The notes beneath the pieces were generated by a model. The model searched no databases, was not told the origin of the DNA, and worked only from the letters and a program-made list of their open reading frames with translations. A stretch of DNA of 64,000 nt from Betaproteobacteria bacterium (GTDB lineage Bacteria > Pseudomonadota > Gammaproteobacteria > Burkholderiales > JAEUOS01): positions 1 to 64,000 of the forward strand of contig JAQGMJ010000058.1 of assembly GCA_028292405.1 (NCBI GenBank), in the 5' to 3' direction. Each line of letters starts with the position of its first letter. The first letter of the stretch is position 1. Both the position numbers and the translations under genes were made by a program. Of the stretch, positions 8,420 through 16,515 are shown piece after piece.

Positions 8420-9142
8420 ATGACCATTCCAAAAACCTACGTCCTTACCCACGGCTCCTGGCACGGCGCCTGGTGCTGGCGCCACGTCGTGCCCCTGCTC
8501 ACCGCTGCCGGCCACCGCGTCCACACCCTCTCGTTCACCGGCATGGGCGACCGCGCCCACCTGCTGAACGCCGGCATCACCGTCGAGACTTTCGTGCAGG
8601 ACATCGTCAGCCTGATCGAGTCCGAAGAGCTGGAAGACGCCGTGCTGGTGGCGCACAGCTTCGGCGGCATTCCCGTCACCGGCGCCGCCGACCGCCTGCG
8701 GGGGCGGCTCTCGCGCGTGGTCTACCTCGACGCGGCCCTGGTCGAAAGCGGCCAGTGCGCCTTCGACACCTACCCGCCCGCCGACGTGCGCGCGCGAACC
8801 CTGGCCGCGCAGCAAGCCGGCGGCGTCGCCCTGCCGGTGCCGCGCGTGCTCTCGCCGATCTGGGGCCTGACCCCGGATATGCCCGACTACCCCTGGTTCA
8901 TGCGCCGGCTGACGCCGCATCCGCTGGCCACCTACACCACGCCCATCCACTACAGCGGCGCCCCGGGCGGCGGCGCGGCCGTCACCTACGTCGAGTGCAC
9001 CGCCCCGCAAAACCCGCTGATCGGCAGCGCCCGCGCGCTGGCCGCCGCGCAAGCCGGCTGGAACTACGTGAAGATGGCAGCGCCGCACGAGATGATGATC
9101 ACCCATCCGCGCGAGACCGCCGAGCTGTTGCTGGCCTCCTGA
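8420..9142 (+). CDS. Alpha/beta-fold hydrolase (esterase-like)
   Basis: 240 residues. The oxyanion motif H-G-S-W-H-G (11-16), nucleophile elbow A-H-S-F-G-G with Ser80, and a late His in A-A-P-H-E-M-M form a normal hydrolase set. The sequence resembles the small plant-type/bacterial esterases of the AB_hydrolase_6 group (salicylate-esterase-like). The ATG at 8420 begins directly before the first beta strand (K-T-Y-V-L-T-H-G); the frame stays open far upstream, but only as a shadow of the opposite gene. The substrate is unknown. Separated by 231 bases from the divergent oxidoreductase gene. Confidence 0.85.
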   Translation: MTIPKTYVLTHGSWHGAWCWRHVVPLLTAAGHRVHTLSFTGMGDRAHLLNAGITVETFVQDIVSLIESEELEDAVLVAHSFGGIPVTGAADRLRGRLSRVVYLDAALVESGQCAFDTYPPADVRARTLAAQQAGGVALPVPRVLSPIWGLTPDMPDYPWFMRRLTPHPLATYTTPIHYSGAPGGGAAVTYVECTAPQNPLIGSARALAAAQAGWNYVKMAAPHEMMITHPRETAELLLAS

Positions 9143-9323
9143 GGCCGCGGGGCGCTTGACTTCCTGAGGCCGGTGGCGCGCCGTTCCAGTAAGAACTTCC
9201 ACACCCTGAGGGCGCGCGGGTAAATTTTGCGCGTCCGATCGCCGGGCTTATGTCGGTGTCATTGCGCGACGGTGCAGTGTGTATTCTTCACAAAAAATAT
9301 CCACAATAAACATCAAGTACCTC

Positions 9324-9353
9324 TTGTAAAAAATCCAGCCTGCCGCGTACACT
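9324..9353 (+). promoter_or_regulatory. Putative sigma-70 promoter
   Basis: TTGTAA (9324-9329), 18-base spacer, TACACT (9348-9353), in an AT-rich stretch. The GGAGGAAAG ribosome site and ATG of the next gene follow 7-22 bases later, which would make a very short leader. Confidence 0.5.
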
Positions 9354-9374
9354 GTTTCCACGGAGGAAAGAGCC

Positions 9375-10002
9375 ATGGCAACACTGGAAACGCAGCGACA
9401 GCAGTCAACCCCGCGGGCCCCGTCACAGCGCGCCCGCAACAGCACCAGCACCTGCGCACGTCGCCGAGGCGGCGCGCGCCGACCTGGCGCACCTGCGGCT
9501 GGAATACCGCAACCTGGCGCGCCGCGCCGCCAGCCTTTCCGAGTCGATGCGCCTGCTGCAAGGGGTGATCGAGGCCTGGGAACGGGTCGCCCCGGCGCCG
9601 CTGTTTTCGCTCGCGCCGCAGGCCGAAGAGCCGTTTTCCCTCGACCCGCCTTCCTACCCGCCTTCATCCCCGGCGGTGCCCGGGAAGGCGGGCAACCCGG
9701 CGCACGATGCGGCCGCCGCCCCGGCCGGCCTGGCCTCGATCTCGCCCTTTCCGCTGCCGGCGGCCTGGCCCTACGGCGAGGTGGCGGGGGTGCCGCGCGC
9801 CGAGGTGATGGAGCGGGTGCACAGCGTGCTGGCCGGCGGCTCAGCGCTCTCGGTGGCCGAGGTGCACGCGGCCATCGAGGCGCGCTTCAAGGTATTCGAC
9901 AGCGTCAGCGCCGTCGCCATGGCGATGCGCCACGGCGTGGTCGGCGGGCATTATGACTATGACGGGCGCAGCGGTCATTACCGCGTCACCAGCGCCGCCT
10001 GA
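9375..10002 (+). CDS. Hypothetical protein, interrupted by a +1 frameshift
   Basis: The ATG at 9375 follows an excellent ribosome site (GGAGGAAAG), but its frame soon becomes Arg/Gly/Pro-rich translation typical of a wrong frame in GC-rich DNA. The next frame, open since 9310 but without ATG or GTG until 9547, reads a natural amphipathic helix (A-D-L-A-H-L-R-L-E-Y-R-N-L) before that ATG and continues to TGA at 10000-10002. Removing one base in the CCCC run at 9418-9421 joins the two into about 208 residues. The C-terminal 70 residues (P-R-A-E-V-M-E-R-V, then S-A-L-S-V-A-E-V-H-A-A-I-E) resemble a small winged-helix fold; the middle is Pro/Ala-rich. The shift may be a sequencing error, a mutation or programmed. 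If only intact ATG frames count, the gene is 9547-10002 (151 residues). Confidence 0.6.
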
Positions 10003-10176
10003 AATAGGCTGAGCAAAAGGGGTGGGGCAAAAACAGCGCGTGGGCATTTTATTTGCATTGGATCGAAGGGCGCGCGGGGGCATCAGCAAGTGCGCATATG
10101 GCAGCGGCATGGCGAGCCGGATCGGCGAGCCCGCCGCGCGGTATCGATTCGGCGTCATCTGGCAGGAGCAATCCGC

Positions 10177-10647
10177 ATGAACGATGAAGTAAAAAAGCAT
10201 CAGCGCGAACTGCGCCGCCTGCTCGAGGCCGGCGACAAGGCGCGCGCCGCCCTCCACCTGCTGGAGCTCGACCGCGGCCGCCTGCGCGAACGCATCGCCG
10301 CCATCGAAACCAGCGCCGAGGAATTGCAGGAAAGCCTCTCCGCCGCCGCCCTGCTGCAAGTGCAGGAAGACTACCTGGCCGCGCAACTGCAGCGCCTGGA
10401 TGCCGAGATTTCCTCGCCCACCGACCGCTACGGCGTGCCCGGCGGCATCGAGCGTCGCAGCGCCCCGCGCCCGGCGCCGATTCCCCTGCCGGCCTTCGAG
10501 GCGCCGCCGGCGCAGGTGGCGCGCCAGCCTGGTGTCGCCATCAGCTTTCTCGACCGCGCGCGCCGCGCGCTGCGCAAGGAAGCGCCGGCGCGGGAAGTCT
10601 CCGCCCGGGAAGCTTCGGCCCGGGTGGCGCGCACGCCGGGCGCTTAA
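10177..10647 (+). CDS. Coiled-coil hypothetical protein
   Basis: 156 residues from the ATG at 10177, preceded by AGGAG at 8 bases spacing. Residues 1-90 are charged and helical with heptad-like leucines (H-Q-R-E-L-R-R-L-L, L-H-L-L-E-L-D-R-G-R-L-R-E-R-I), so a long coiled coil is likely. The rest is Pro/Ala/Arg-rich and basic. No family recognised. The last codons and the TAA stop lie in the first unit of the 14-base tandem repeat that fills the downstream spacer, so the C-terminus may have been shaped by repeat expansion. Confidence 0.6.
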   Translation: MNDEVKKHQRELRRLLEAGDKARAALHLLELDRGRLRERIAAIETSAEELQESLSAAALLQVQEDYLAAQLQRLDAEISSPTDRYGVPGGIERRSAPRPAPIPLPAFEAPPAQVARQPGVAISFLDRARRALRKEAPAREVSAREASARVARTPGA

Positions 10648-10914
10648 GGCCTGGCGCTTGAGGCCTGGCACCTGAGGCCTGGCGCCTGAGGCTTGGCGCT
10701 TGAGGCCTGGCGCTTGAGGCGGGGCGCTTGAGGCCTGGCGCTTGAGGCGGGGCGCTTGAGGCCTGGCGCTTGAGGCGGGGCGCCTGAGGCCTGGCGCCTG
10801 AGGCTTGGCGCTTGAGGCCTGGCGCCTGAGGCTTGGCGCTTGAGGCCTGGCGCTTGAGGCGGGGCGCTTGAGGCTTGGCGCTCGAGGCGGGGCGCTTGAG
10901 GCCTGGCGCCTGAG
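10635..10914 (+). repeat. 14-bp minisatellite, about 20 units
   Basis: Nineteen consecutive 14-base units run from 10649 to 10914 without indels, consensus GCCTGGCGCTTGAG. Variation is at fixed positions (GCCTGG, GCTTGG or GCGGGG at the start; CTTGAG or CCTGAG at the end). A further unit at 10635-10648 (GCCGGGCGCTTAAG) contains the stop codon of the coiled-coil gene. Because 14 is not a multiple of 3, all frames are sampled and the minus strand stays open with a 14-residue period; I take that frame as non-coding. Confidence 0.95.
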
Positions 10915-11256
10915 CCGGGCGTCCGGGTTCGCGGGTTCAATCCGCGGTGTTCATCCGGCGCGCCTGATTCGGGTGCGCCTGGTTCTGACGGTCAAGCCGG
11001 GCCCCGCCCCGGCCGCCGCGCGCACCGCGCCAATCGGCTAATAAAAACAAATCCTTAGCTAATGCGCTTGCGCCATCGCGCGGGCGCCCCGATGTTTGCC
11101 CTCCGGGCGGCATAATGTTTGCAAGTATTTGCAGCGGCGGCCGCCGGACAAGCGGCCGCATGTTGCTGTCTTTGTCTGCTATCTTTAGCCCTTGCAGCGC
11201 CGCAGCGCCAGTCTCAACCAAAAACCAAGATCGACCTCACCGTCAGGAGCACCCGC
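10915..11256. other. Intergenic spacer before a Bug receptor gene
   Basis: After the minisatellite this spacer contains an AT-richer patch (11040-11065) that could hold the promoter of the receptor gene, and the AGGAG ribosome site at 11245. No clear promoter hexamers and no credible small ORF were seen. Confidence 0.3.
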
Positions 11257-12267
11257 ATGAACCGCGCCGCGCCCGCCTTGCGTCCTTACGCATTCGCGCT
11301 CACTGTCCTCGTTTCCACTCTCGGCGCCCTCGCTGCTTTGGCTGCCGGCCCGGCGGCCGCCGCCGAGGAATATCCGGCCCGCCCGGTCACCATGATCGTG
11401 CCCTACGCCGCCGGCGGCAGCGCCGACGTGCTCGGCCGCGTCATCGCGCAGGAAATGGCCAAACCTTTGGGTCAAAACGTCGTCGTCGACCTGCGCCCGG
11501 GCGCCGGCGGCAACCTCGGCGCCGAGATCGTCGCCAAGAGCAGTCCGCACGACGGCTACACCTTTCTCTTCGCTTCCGTCAGCCTGTCCACCAGCGTCTC
11601 GCTGATGAAGCTCAACTTCGACCCGCGCCGCGACCTGGTGCCGGTCGCCGGCATCGCCACCATCCCCAGCCTGCTGGTAGTGTCGAACGACTCGCCCTAC
11701 AAGACGCTCGCCGACCTGGTGAAGGCGGCGAAGGACAAGAAGACCACCATCAGCTTCGGCTCCTCGGGCCTGGCCACCGGCAGCCACCTGGCGGGCGAGC
11801 TGATCAAGGCCGAGTCCGGCACCGACATGCTCCACGTGCCGTATAAAGGCAGCGGCGCGGTGTATCCGGACCTGATCGCCCAGCGCATCAGCTTTTTGAT
11901 CGACGTGATGGGCTCTTCCATCGGCCAGGTGCAGGGCGGCAAGGTGCGCGCGCTGGCCATTACCTCGGCTGCGCGCTCCAAGAGCCTGCCCAATGTGCCC
12001 ACGGTGGCCGAGCAGGGCTTCCCCGGTTTCGAGTTCGGCACCTGGTTCGGCTTTTTCGCTCCTGCCGGCACGCCGCCGGAAGCGGTGCGCAAGCTGGAGC
12101 AGGCCGCGCTCAAGGCCATCACCACCGAAGCGGTGAAGGAGCGCTTCGACGCCGTCGGCGCCCAGCCCCTGCCCGGTCCCGGCCCGGCCTTCGGCAAGTG
12201 GTACGCGCAGGACGTCGAGCGCTGGGCCAAGCTGGTGCGCGACGGCCGCGTGCAGCCGGTGCAGTAA
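11257..12267 (+). CDS. Bug/TctC-family periplasmic solute receptor
   Basis: 336 residues from the ATG at 11257 (CAGGAG at 8 bases). A long N-terminal signal (about 35 residues, ending A-A-A-A-E-E) is followed by the family start Y-P-A-R-P-V-T-M-I-V-P-Y-A-A-G-G-S-A-D. Then come the P-G-A-G-G-N-L-G-A loop, D-G-Y-T-F-L, H-V-P-Y-K-G-S-G and a P-N-V-P-T-V-A-E stretch, all typical of Bug proteins (tripartite tricarboxylate transporter receptors). They bind small carboxylates in the periplasm. No TctA/TctB membrane genes are nearby, as is usual for the expanded Bug families of Burkholderiales, so the ligand cannot be told. Bracketed by two minisatellites. Confidence 0.93.
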   Translation: MNRAAPALRPYAFALTVLVSTLGALAALAAGPAAAAEEYPARPVTMIVPYAAGGSADVLGRVIAQEMAKPLGQNVVVDLRPGAGGNLGAEIVAKSSPHDGYTFLFASVSLSTSVSLMKLNFDPRRDLVPVAGIATIPSLLVVSNDSPYKTLADLVKAAKDKKTTISFGSSGLATGSHLAGELIKAESGTDMLHVPYKGSGAVYPDLIAQRISFLIDVMGSSIGQVQGGKVRALAITSAARSKSLPNVPTVAEQGFPGFEFGTWFGFFAPAGTPPEAVRKLEQAALKAITTEAVKERFDAVGAQPLPGPGPAFGKWYAQDVERWAKLVRDGRVQPVQ

Positions 12268-12291
12268 ACCCGCGCCGCGCGGCTGCAAGGC

Positions 12292-12319
12292 AAACGCCGG
12301 CCCTACGCGCCGGCGTTTT
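12292..12319 (+). terminator. Intrinsic terminator after the Bug gene
   Basis: Stem AACGCCGG (12293-12300), nine-base loop, CCGGCGTT (12310-12317) followed by TT. The right arm is also the first unit of the tandem repeat that follows. Confidence 0.6.
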
Positions 12320-12530
12320 CCAGCGCACGATGGCGCCGGCGTTTTCCAGCGCACGATGGCTCCGGCGTTTTCCAGCGCACGATGGCGCCGGCGTTTGCAG
12401 CGCACGATGGCTCCGGCGTTTGCAGCGCGCAATGGCTCCGGCGTTTTTCCGGCGCGCAATGGCCCGGCGTTTTTCCGGCGCACGATGGCTCCGGCGTTTT
12501 TCCGGCGCGCAATGGCTCCGGCGTTTTCAT
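12310..12530 (+). repeat. 25-27-bp tandem repeat grown from a terminator arm
   Basis: Eight full copies plus a partial one. Each begins CCGGCGTTTT or CCGGCGTTTG and ends in GATGGC or AATGGC plus one base. Unit lengths vary (26,26,26,25,25,26,27,27). Each unit carries the terminator right arm with its T-tract, so the spacer has up to nine potential CCGGCG..TTTT signals in a row. No coding potential accepted. Confidence 0.9.
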
Positions 12531-12680
12531 CGGCGCGGGTTTTCGCCGGGTTTTTTCCGTGTCCGCTCAACCGCCGCAAACTTCCGTTCGGCTGGCGCGC
12601 CGCCGCCGCTGCCGCACCGGGCGTTATGATGGCGCGCTGCGCCTGAAGCAAGGGGCGTGTTTTTTTCGGATGGAGATGTG

Positions 12681-13121
12681 ATGAAACCCGGCATGAAAAT
12701 ATGGCTGGCTGCGATGCTCTGCACCTGGACGCTGACGGCGGCGGCGCAACAACCGAACAACGAGCTCTACTTCAGCGTCGCCGCCTACGTTGCCGGCCGC
12801 GACATCAAGCCGGATGGGCCTGAAGTCAAGCAGGCGGCGAAGTACCTGCGCGGCATCTCCGTCGCCTACAGCGTGAGCGAGGCGGACGTCGCGCAAACCG
12901 CCGGCGCCGCCCTCAACCAGCTGCGGTCGCGGGTAAGCCAGGCCAACCTGTTCGACATGCTCGACGCCGCCGAGCGCATCGCGCCCACCGAGCACACCCA
13001 CGACCGCGGCGCCCTGGTGCATGCGCTCACCCTCTACGTCGCCGCCCGCGGCGGCACCGATCACTCGCACGAAGGTGCGGTGAAGGCGGTGATGAATGCG
13101 AACAAGGGCGTGACGAAGTAG
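12681..13121 (+). CDS. Small secreted hypothetical protein
   Basis: 146 residues from the ATG at 12681 (GGAG 6 bases upstream). Signal peptide: MKPGMKIWLAAMLCTWTLTA, cleavage near A-A-A-Q. The mature part is helical with no cysteines and includes a His/Asp-rich piece (T-H-D-R-G, D-H-S-H-E). An in-frame GTG at 12657 exists but has no ribosome site. Unknown family; periplasmic location inferred. Confidence 0.65.
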   Translation: MKPGMKIWLAAMLCTWTLTAAAQQPNNELYFSVAAYVAGRDIKPDGPEVKQAAKYLRGISVAYSVSEADVAQTAGAALNQLRSRVSQANLFDMLDAAERIAPTEHTHDRGALVHALTLYVAARGGTDHSHEGAVKAVMNANKGVTK

Positions 13122-13169
13122 GCGCCGCCTTTTTGCAAGGCAGGCGGTTTTTGCCGCGGGGCGCGCCGC

Positions 13170-13198
13170 AAAAAAAGAGGCGCGCATGAATGCGCGCC
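13170..13198 (-). terminator. Intrinsic terminator of the UbiD-family gene
   Basis: Stem GGCGCGCA (13179-13186), loop TGAA, TGCGCGCC (13191-13198). An A-run at 13170-13176 gives the T-tract on the minus strand, about 55 bases beyond the stop codon. Confidence 0.75.
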
Positions 13199-13252
13199 CC
13201 CGGTTTTCCCGCGATGATCCGGCGCCGATTTCGCGGCGCCAGCCGCTGCTGC

Positions 13253-14869
13253 CTATACCGGCTGCTTGGCCGCGAACTTCGAACCCTTCAGGCAAATGCG
13301 CCCGCGCGGGTCCTGCCACAGCTTGCCTTCGGTGTGCAGCTTGCCGAAGGCGCGCGCGAGCGTCGCGAAGGGGTAGCTGGCGAACTGCTCGGCCAGCTCG
13401 GAATAGTAGATGGCCTTGGGCTCGATCGCCGCGACGATCTTCGCCGCCAGCTCGGTGACCGCCGCTTCATCTTCCGGTGCATCCGCGCCCTTGGGCACGG
13501 CGTCGGCCTTGCCCTTGACGTAGTCGTCGATCTTCGCGCGGTCGGCATAGGCATACGAGATGCGCTCGAAGCGCTCCTTCGGGATGCCTTCGCCGATGGT
13601 GGCGTCGATGCCCACCTTGGCGCCGATCGGCACCAGGCCCGGCGTGATGTACAGGCTGGGGTCGAGCGGCTTGGCGCGCGCGCCGGGAATCACGATCACG
13701 TCGCGATCGCCCTGCACGCGGGTGGCAATCGCCCACTCGACCTCGGTGCCGTTGAACACGTCGATGTCGTCGTCGACGATCACCACGTGCTTCAGGTCCA
13801 TCACCGACAAGGCCGCCAGCAGCGCGTTCTTGCCTTCGCCGGCCTGCTTCTTGATCGAGATGATGGCGTGCCAGAAGGCGCGGCCGCCCAGCGTTACGTT
13901 GATGTCCTTCACCTGCACGCCGGCAATCTTCAGCGAGCGGCGGATCGCCTGGTAGCGGGTCGGCGCGGCCAGCCAGGTGTTTTCCCAGGGCATGTGCAGC
14001 GCGTAGTAGAAGGCGTTCTTGCGCATCATCACGGCGGTGATGCGCACGTTCGGGTTCCAGTGCAGGCCGCCCATCAGGCCGGTGAATTCACCGAAGCGGC
14101 CTTCCGGCTGGGTCCAGCCGGTCGGCAAAATCTCGCCCTCGAGCACGATTTCGGAATCGGCCACGTAGGGCAGGTCCACCGTCTTGCACTGGCCCAGCGG
14201 CACCGGCGCGCCGCGCACGCCGCCGGCGATGCCCATTTCATCGACGCCGATCGGCGCGCGAAAGCCGGCGCCCAATACTTCCATCGGATGGGTGCCGATG
14301 GAAATCGAGATCGGGCAGGGGCGCCCTTGCTCGAAGGCGCGCTGCGCGAACATGCGCATATTGTTGGGCGTGACGATGTCGATGCCGGTCAGGTTCTTTT
14401 CCTTCACCATGAAGCGGTAGACGCCGGAGTTGACGCCGTACTCCGGGTCGCGCGCCATCACCACGCCGGCGGTGATCATCGGGCCGCCGTCGTAGATCGA
14501 GCTCATCGGCACCGGCAGCTTGAAGAGATCGACCTCGTCGCCGGTCATGATGATTTCTTCGGTGGTCGAAGTCTCCACCCGCACCGGGTTGATCGGGTTT
14601 TCGATGCCCTGCACCAGCCGGTCTTCGATCTCGCGGAAATTGTCGACGCCGATCGACATCACCGCGCGCTTCTGCGTGCGCACGATGCCCGAGAGCACCG
14701 GCATCTTGTAGCCGATCACGTTGTGGAACATCAGTGCCTTGTCGGACTGATCGACGAGGGTGGCGATGTGGCGGATGTCCACCGGCTGGCGCATGTCGAC
14801 GAGTTCGCCATCGGCGCGCAGGCGTTCGACAAAGCCGCGCAGGTCTTCGGTAAAGGGGGTGTGGGACAT
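13253..14869 (-). CDS. UbiD-family decarboxylase (prenylated-FMN type)
   Basis: 538 residues. The family decarboxylates (or carboxylates) aromatic and unsaturated acids with prenylated FMN made by a UbiX partner. Recognisable parts are the N-terminal D-L-R-G-F-V-E-R-L start, the central G-A-P-V-P-L-G-Q-C segment, G-R-F-G-E-F-T-G with the expected active-site Glu, and H-V-V-I-V-D-D-D-I-D-V-F near the conserved Asp/Glu. It is longer than E. coli UbiD (about 497), with an extra C-terminal region after residue 440 that ends in a basic tail. No ubiX gene is in the window. A Bug receptor gene lies upstream in the same direction, suggesting decarboxylation of an imported acid rather than ubiquinone synthesis. 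Confidence 0.9.
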   Translation of the reverse strand: MSHTPFTEDLRGFVERLRADGELVDMRQPVDIRHIATLVDQSDKALMFHNVIGYKMPVLSGIVRTQKRAVMSIGVDNFREIEDRLVQGIENPINPVRVETSTTEEIIMTGDEVDLFKLPVPMSSIYDGGPMITAGVVMARDPEYGVNSGVYRFMVKEKNLTGIDIVTPNNMRMFAQRAFEQGRPCPISISIGTHPMEVLGAGFRAPIGVDEMGIAGGVRGAPVPLGQCKTVDLPYVADSEIVLEGEILPTGWTQPEGRFGEFTGLMGGLHWNPNVRITAVMMRKNAFYYALHMPWENTWLAAPTRYQAIRRSLKIAGVQVKDINVTLGGRAFWHAIISIKKQAGEGKNALLAALSVMDLKHVVIVDDDIDVFNGTEVEWAIATRVQGDRDVIVIPGARAKPLDPSLYITPGLVPIGAKVGIDATIGEGIPKERFERISYAYADRAKIDDYVKGKADAVPKGADAPEDEAAVTELAAKIVAAIEPKAIYYSELAEQFASYPFATLARAFGKLHTEGKLWQDPRGRICLKGSKFAAKQPV

Positions 14870-15222
14870 GATGAGTTCTTTGAGCAGGGGCGCGCCGCGG
14901 GAGCAGCGGCGGCGCCGTGTTTACTGGGACAACCGGGCGGCGCTTGGCAGGCCCGGCGGATTGGGTCGGCGCATATGAGGCTTGGGCACCGGCCTTATTA
15001 GCTTATTCCAAATCTATCTATTTGTGCTTGCGTGGGCGGGATAAGGAATCGCGGTACCGGTGTCCCGCACGCTCTCTCCGTTCATCCTGAGCCGCTTTTT
15101 CCTTACGGAGAAGGATGTGTGCTCCCCGGTACAACATCAAGGCACATGTCCTTCGACAGGCTCGGGACGAACGTAAGAGGGGATTGCGGCAGCAACTGCG
15201 CGAACCAGGAGAGTTGCGGCCT
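14870..15222. other. Spacer with palindromic repeat
   Basis: 353 bases between two minus-strand genes. The AT-rich stretch 15000-15030 could carry the UbiD-gene promoter (minus strand). The part nearer the Bug gene is occupied by a REP-like palindromic element described separately. No gene seen. Confidence 0.4.
15078..15175. repeat. REP-like imperfect palindromic element
   Basis: Left end CCGTTCATCCTGAGCC (15078-15093) and right end GGCTCGGGACGAACG (about 15159-15173) are imperfect inverted repeats. The right end continues inward as CCTTCGACA. This end sequence is a type commonly scattered between genes in proteobacterial genomes. The 65-base interior has no coding potential. Confidence 0.6.
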
Positions 15223-16233
15223 CTATTCGAGCTTGGCGCCCGCATCCTTGATGACTTTGGCCCAGCGCACCGTTTCCTTCCTGATGAACTCGTTGAACTG
15301 CGCGGCGTTGAGCGGGAGCGCTTCGCCGCCTTCGCTTTTCAGGCGCTCGAGGAAGTCCGCCGACTTGACGATGGTCGCGCACTCGTCGCTGATGCGCGCG
15401 ATGATGGCCGCGGGCGTGCCGGTGGGCGCGACTAAGCCAAACCACGAAATCATTTCATAGCCGGGCACGAATTCGGAGATCGCCGGCACTTCCGGCAGGC
15501 CGGCGTTGCGCTTGGCGGAAGTCACGCCCAGCGCGATCAGCTTGCCCGCCTTGATCTGCTGGATCACCGAGGGGTAGGAGGCGAACATGATCGACACCTG
15601 GCCGCCGAGAGTGTCGGCCACCGCCGGCCCCGTGCCCTTGTACGGCACGTGGACCATGTTGGTACCGGTGGCCACCTTGAAGGCCTCGGCCGCCAGGTGG
15701 GCGCCGCCGCCCGAGCCGGCGGAGGCGAAGTTCAGCACGCCCGGCTTGGCCTTGGCGAGCTTGATCAGTTCGGGCACCGTCTTCACGCCGACGGAGGGGT
15801 GGGCCACCAGCACCAGCGGGAAAATGCACAGGCCGGCGATCGCCGTCATGTCGCGCGTCAGGCTATAGGGCAGCTTGGCGTACAGCGCCGCGTTGGCCGC
15901 CAGCGCCGAGGGCAGCAGCATCACGGTGTAGCCGTCGTTTTCCGAGTGGGCGACGATGTCGGCGGCGATGTTGCCGTTGCCCCCGCCCTTGTTGTCGACC
16001 ACGAAGGCCTGGCCCAGCGCCTGGGTCAGCCGGTCCGCCACCAGGCGGCCGATGATGTCGGCCGGGCCGGCCGGCGCGAAGGGGATCACCATGCGCACCT
16101 GGTGCGACGGATAGTTCTGGGCGAAAGCGCGCGTCGGGGCAACGAGCGACCCGAGCAGGCCGGAGGCGGAGGTGGCCGCCAGGGCCATGAGCATTTGCCG
16201 CCGGTTGGCGGAATGCGAAACGGAATTCGACAT
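15223..16233 (-). CDS. Bug/TctC-family periplasmic solute receptor
   Basis: 336 residues with a twin-arginine-like N-terminus (N-R-R-Q-M-L-M-A-L-A) and a signal ending at A-F-A-Q. Family landmarks: Y-P-S-H-Q-V-R-M-V-I-P-F, an A-P-A-G-P-A-D-I-I-G-R loop, D-G-Y-T-V-M, H-V-P-Y-K-G-T-G, and L-P-E-V-P-A-I-S-E. It probably delivers an organic acid; the UbiD decarboxylase downstream on the same strand is a plausible partner, although 353 bases and a palindromic repeat separate them. No membrane subunits nearby. Confidence 0.92.
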   Translation of the reverse strand: MSNSVSHSANRRQMLMALAATSASGLLGSLVAPTRAFAQNYPSHQVRMVIPFAPAGPADIIGRLVADRLTQALGQAFVVDNKGGGNGNIAADIVAHSENDGYTVMLLPSALAANAALYAKLPYSLTRDMTAIAGLCIFPLVLVAHPSVGVKTVPELIKLAKAKPGVLNFASAGSGGGAHLAAEAFKVATGTNMVHVPYKGTGPAVADTLGGQVSIMFASYPSVIQQIKAGKLIALGVTSAKRNAGLPEVPAISEFVPGYEMISWFGLVAPTGTPAAIIARISDECATIVKSADFLERLKSEGGEALPLNAAQFNEFIRKETVRWAKVIKDAGAKLE

Positions 16234-16437
16234 TGAGGGTACTCACCAAAAAACCCGCGCATTGCCAGGGGAATCCCCTGTGAATAAGTTTATGCCCGCG
16301 CGCGAGGAATACGGGATTTATTTTAAGCCCTAATTGCGTATAAGCAGATTGCGGGCCAGATGGCCGTTTGCAAGGCGTGCGACCGCGCGGTCTTCACTAC
16401 CGGTTGCCGAAGGGTGCCCTTTTGTCGCAGCGAACCC

Positions 16438-16512
16438 AAAAAATTGACCGGCGCTGCCGGCGATTTTTTCTCTCGCTTCAATCGCTCAAAAGAAGGTGTT
16501 TACTTTTGAGCG
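16438..16512 (-). terminator. Two tandem hairpins after the Lrp/AsnC gene
   Basis: First hairpin: CGCTCAAAAG (16483-16492) / CTTTTGAGCG (16503-16512), directly after the stop codon of the minus-strand gene. Second: a GC stem around GACCGGC..GCCGG (16446-16462) flanked by six A and six T bases (16438-16469), usable on both strands. The second is nearly identical to the terminator at 19023-19051. Confidence 0.75.
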
Positions 16513-16515
16513 CGC

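Noticed and set aside
10649-10914. CRISPR array
   Set aside because: Units are contiguous 14-mers without unique spacers and no cas genes are near.
10644-10940. Open frame on the minus strand across the 14-bp array, coding a 14-residue repeat
   Set aside because: The frame stays open only because the repeat has no stop in any phase; there is no ribosome site, and the composition follows the DNA repeat.
10930-10950. tRNA T-arm-like GCGGGTTCAATCCGC
   Set aside because: The loop and stem lengths do not fit and no acceptor, D- or anticodon arms surround it.
12310-12530. CRISPR-like repeat
   Set aside because: Direct tandem units of 25-27 bases with no spacers.
13190-15001. 603-codon + strand frame opposite the UbiD gene
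   Set aside because: Composition typical of an antisense shadow; the minus-strand enzyme is unambiguous.
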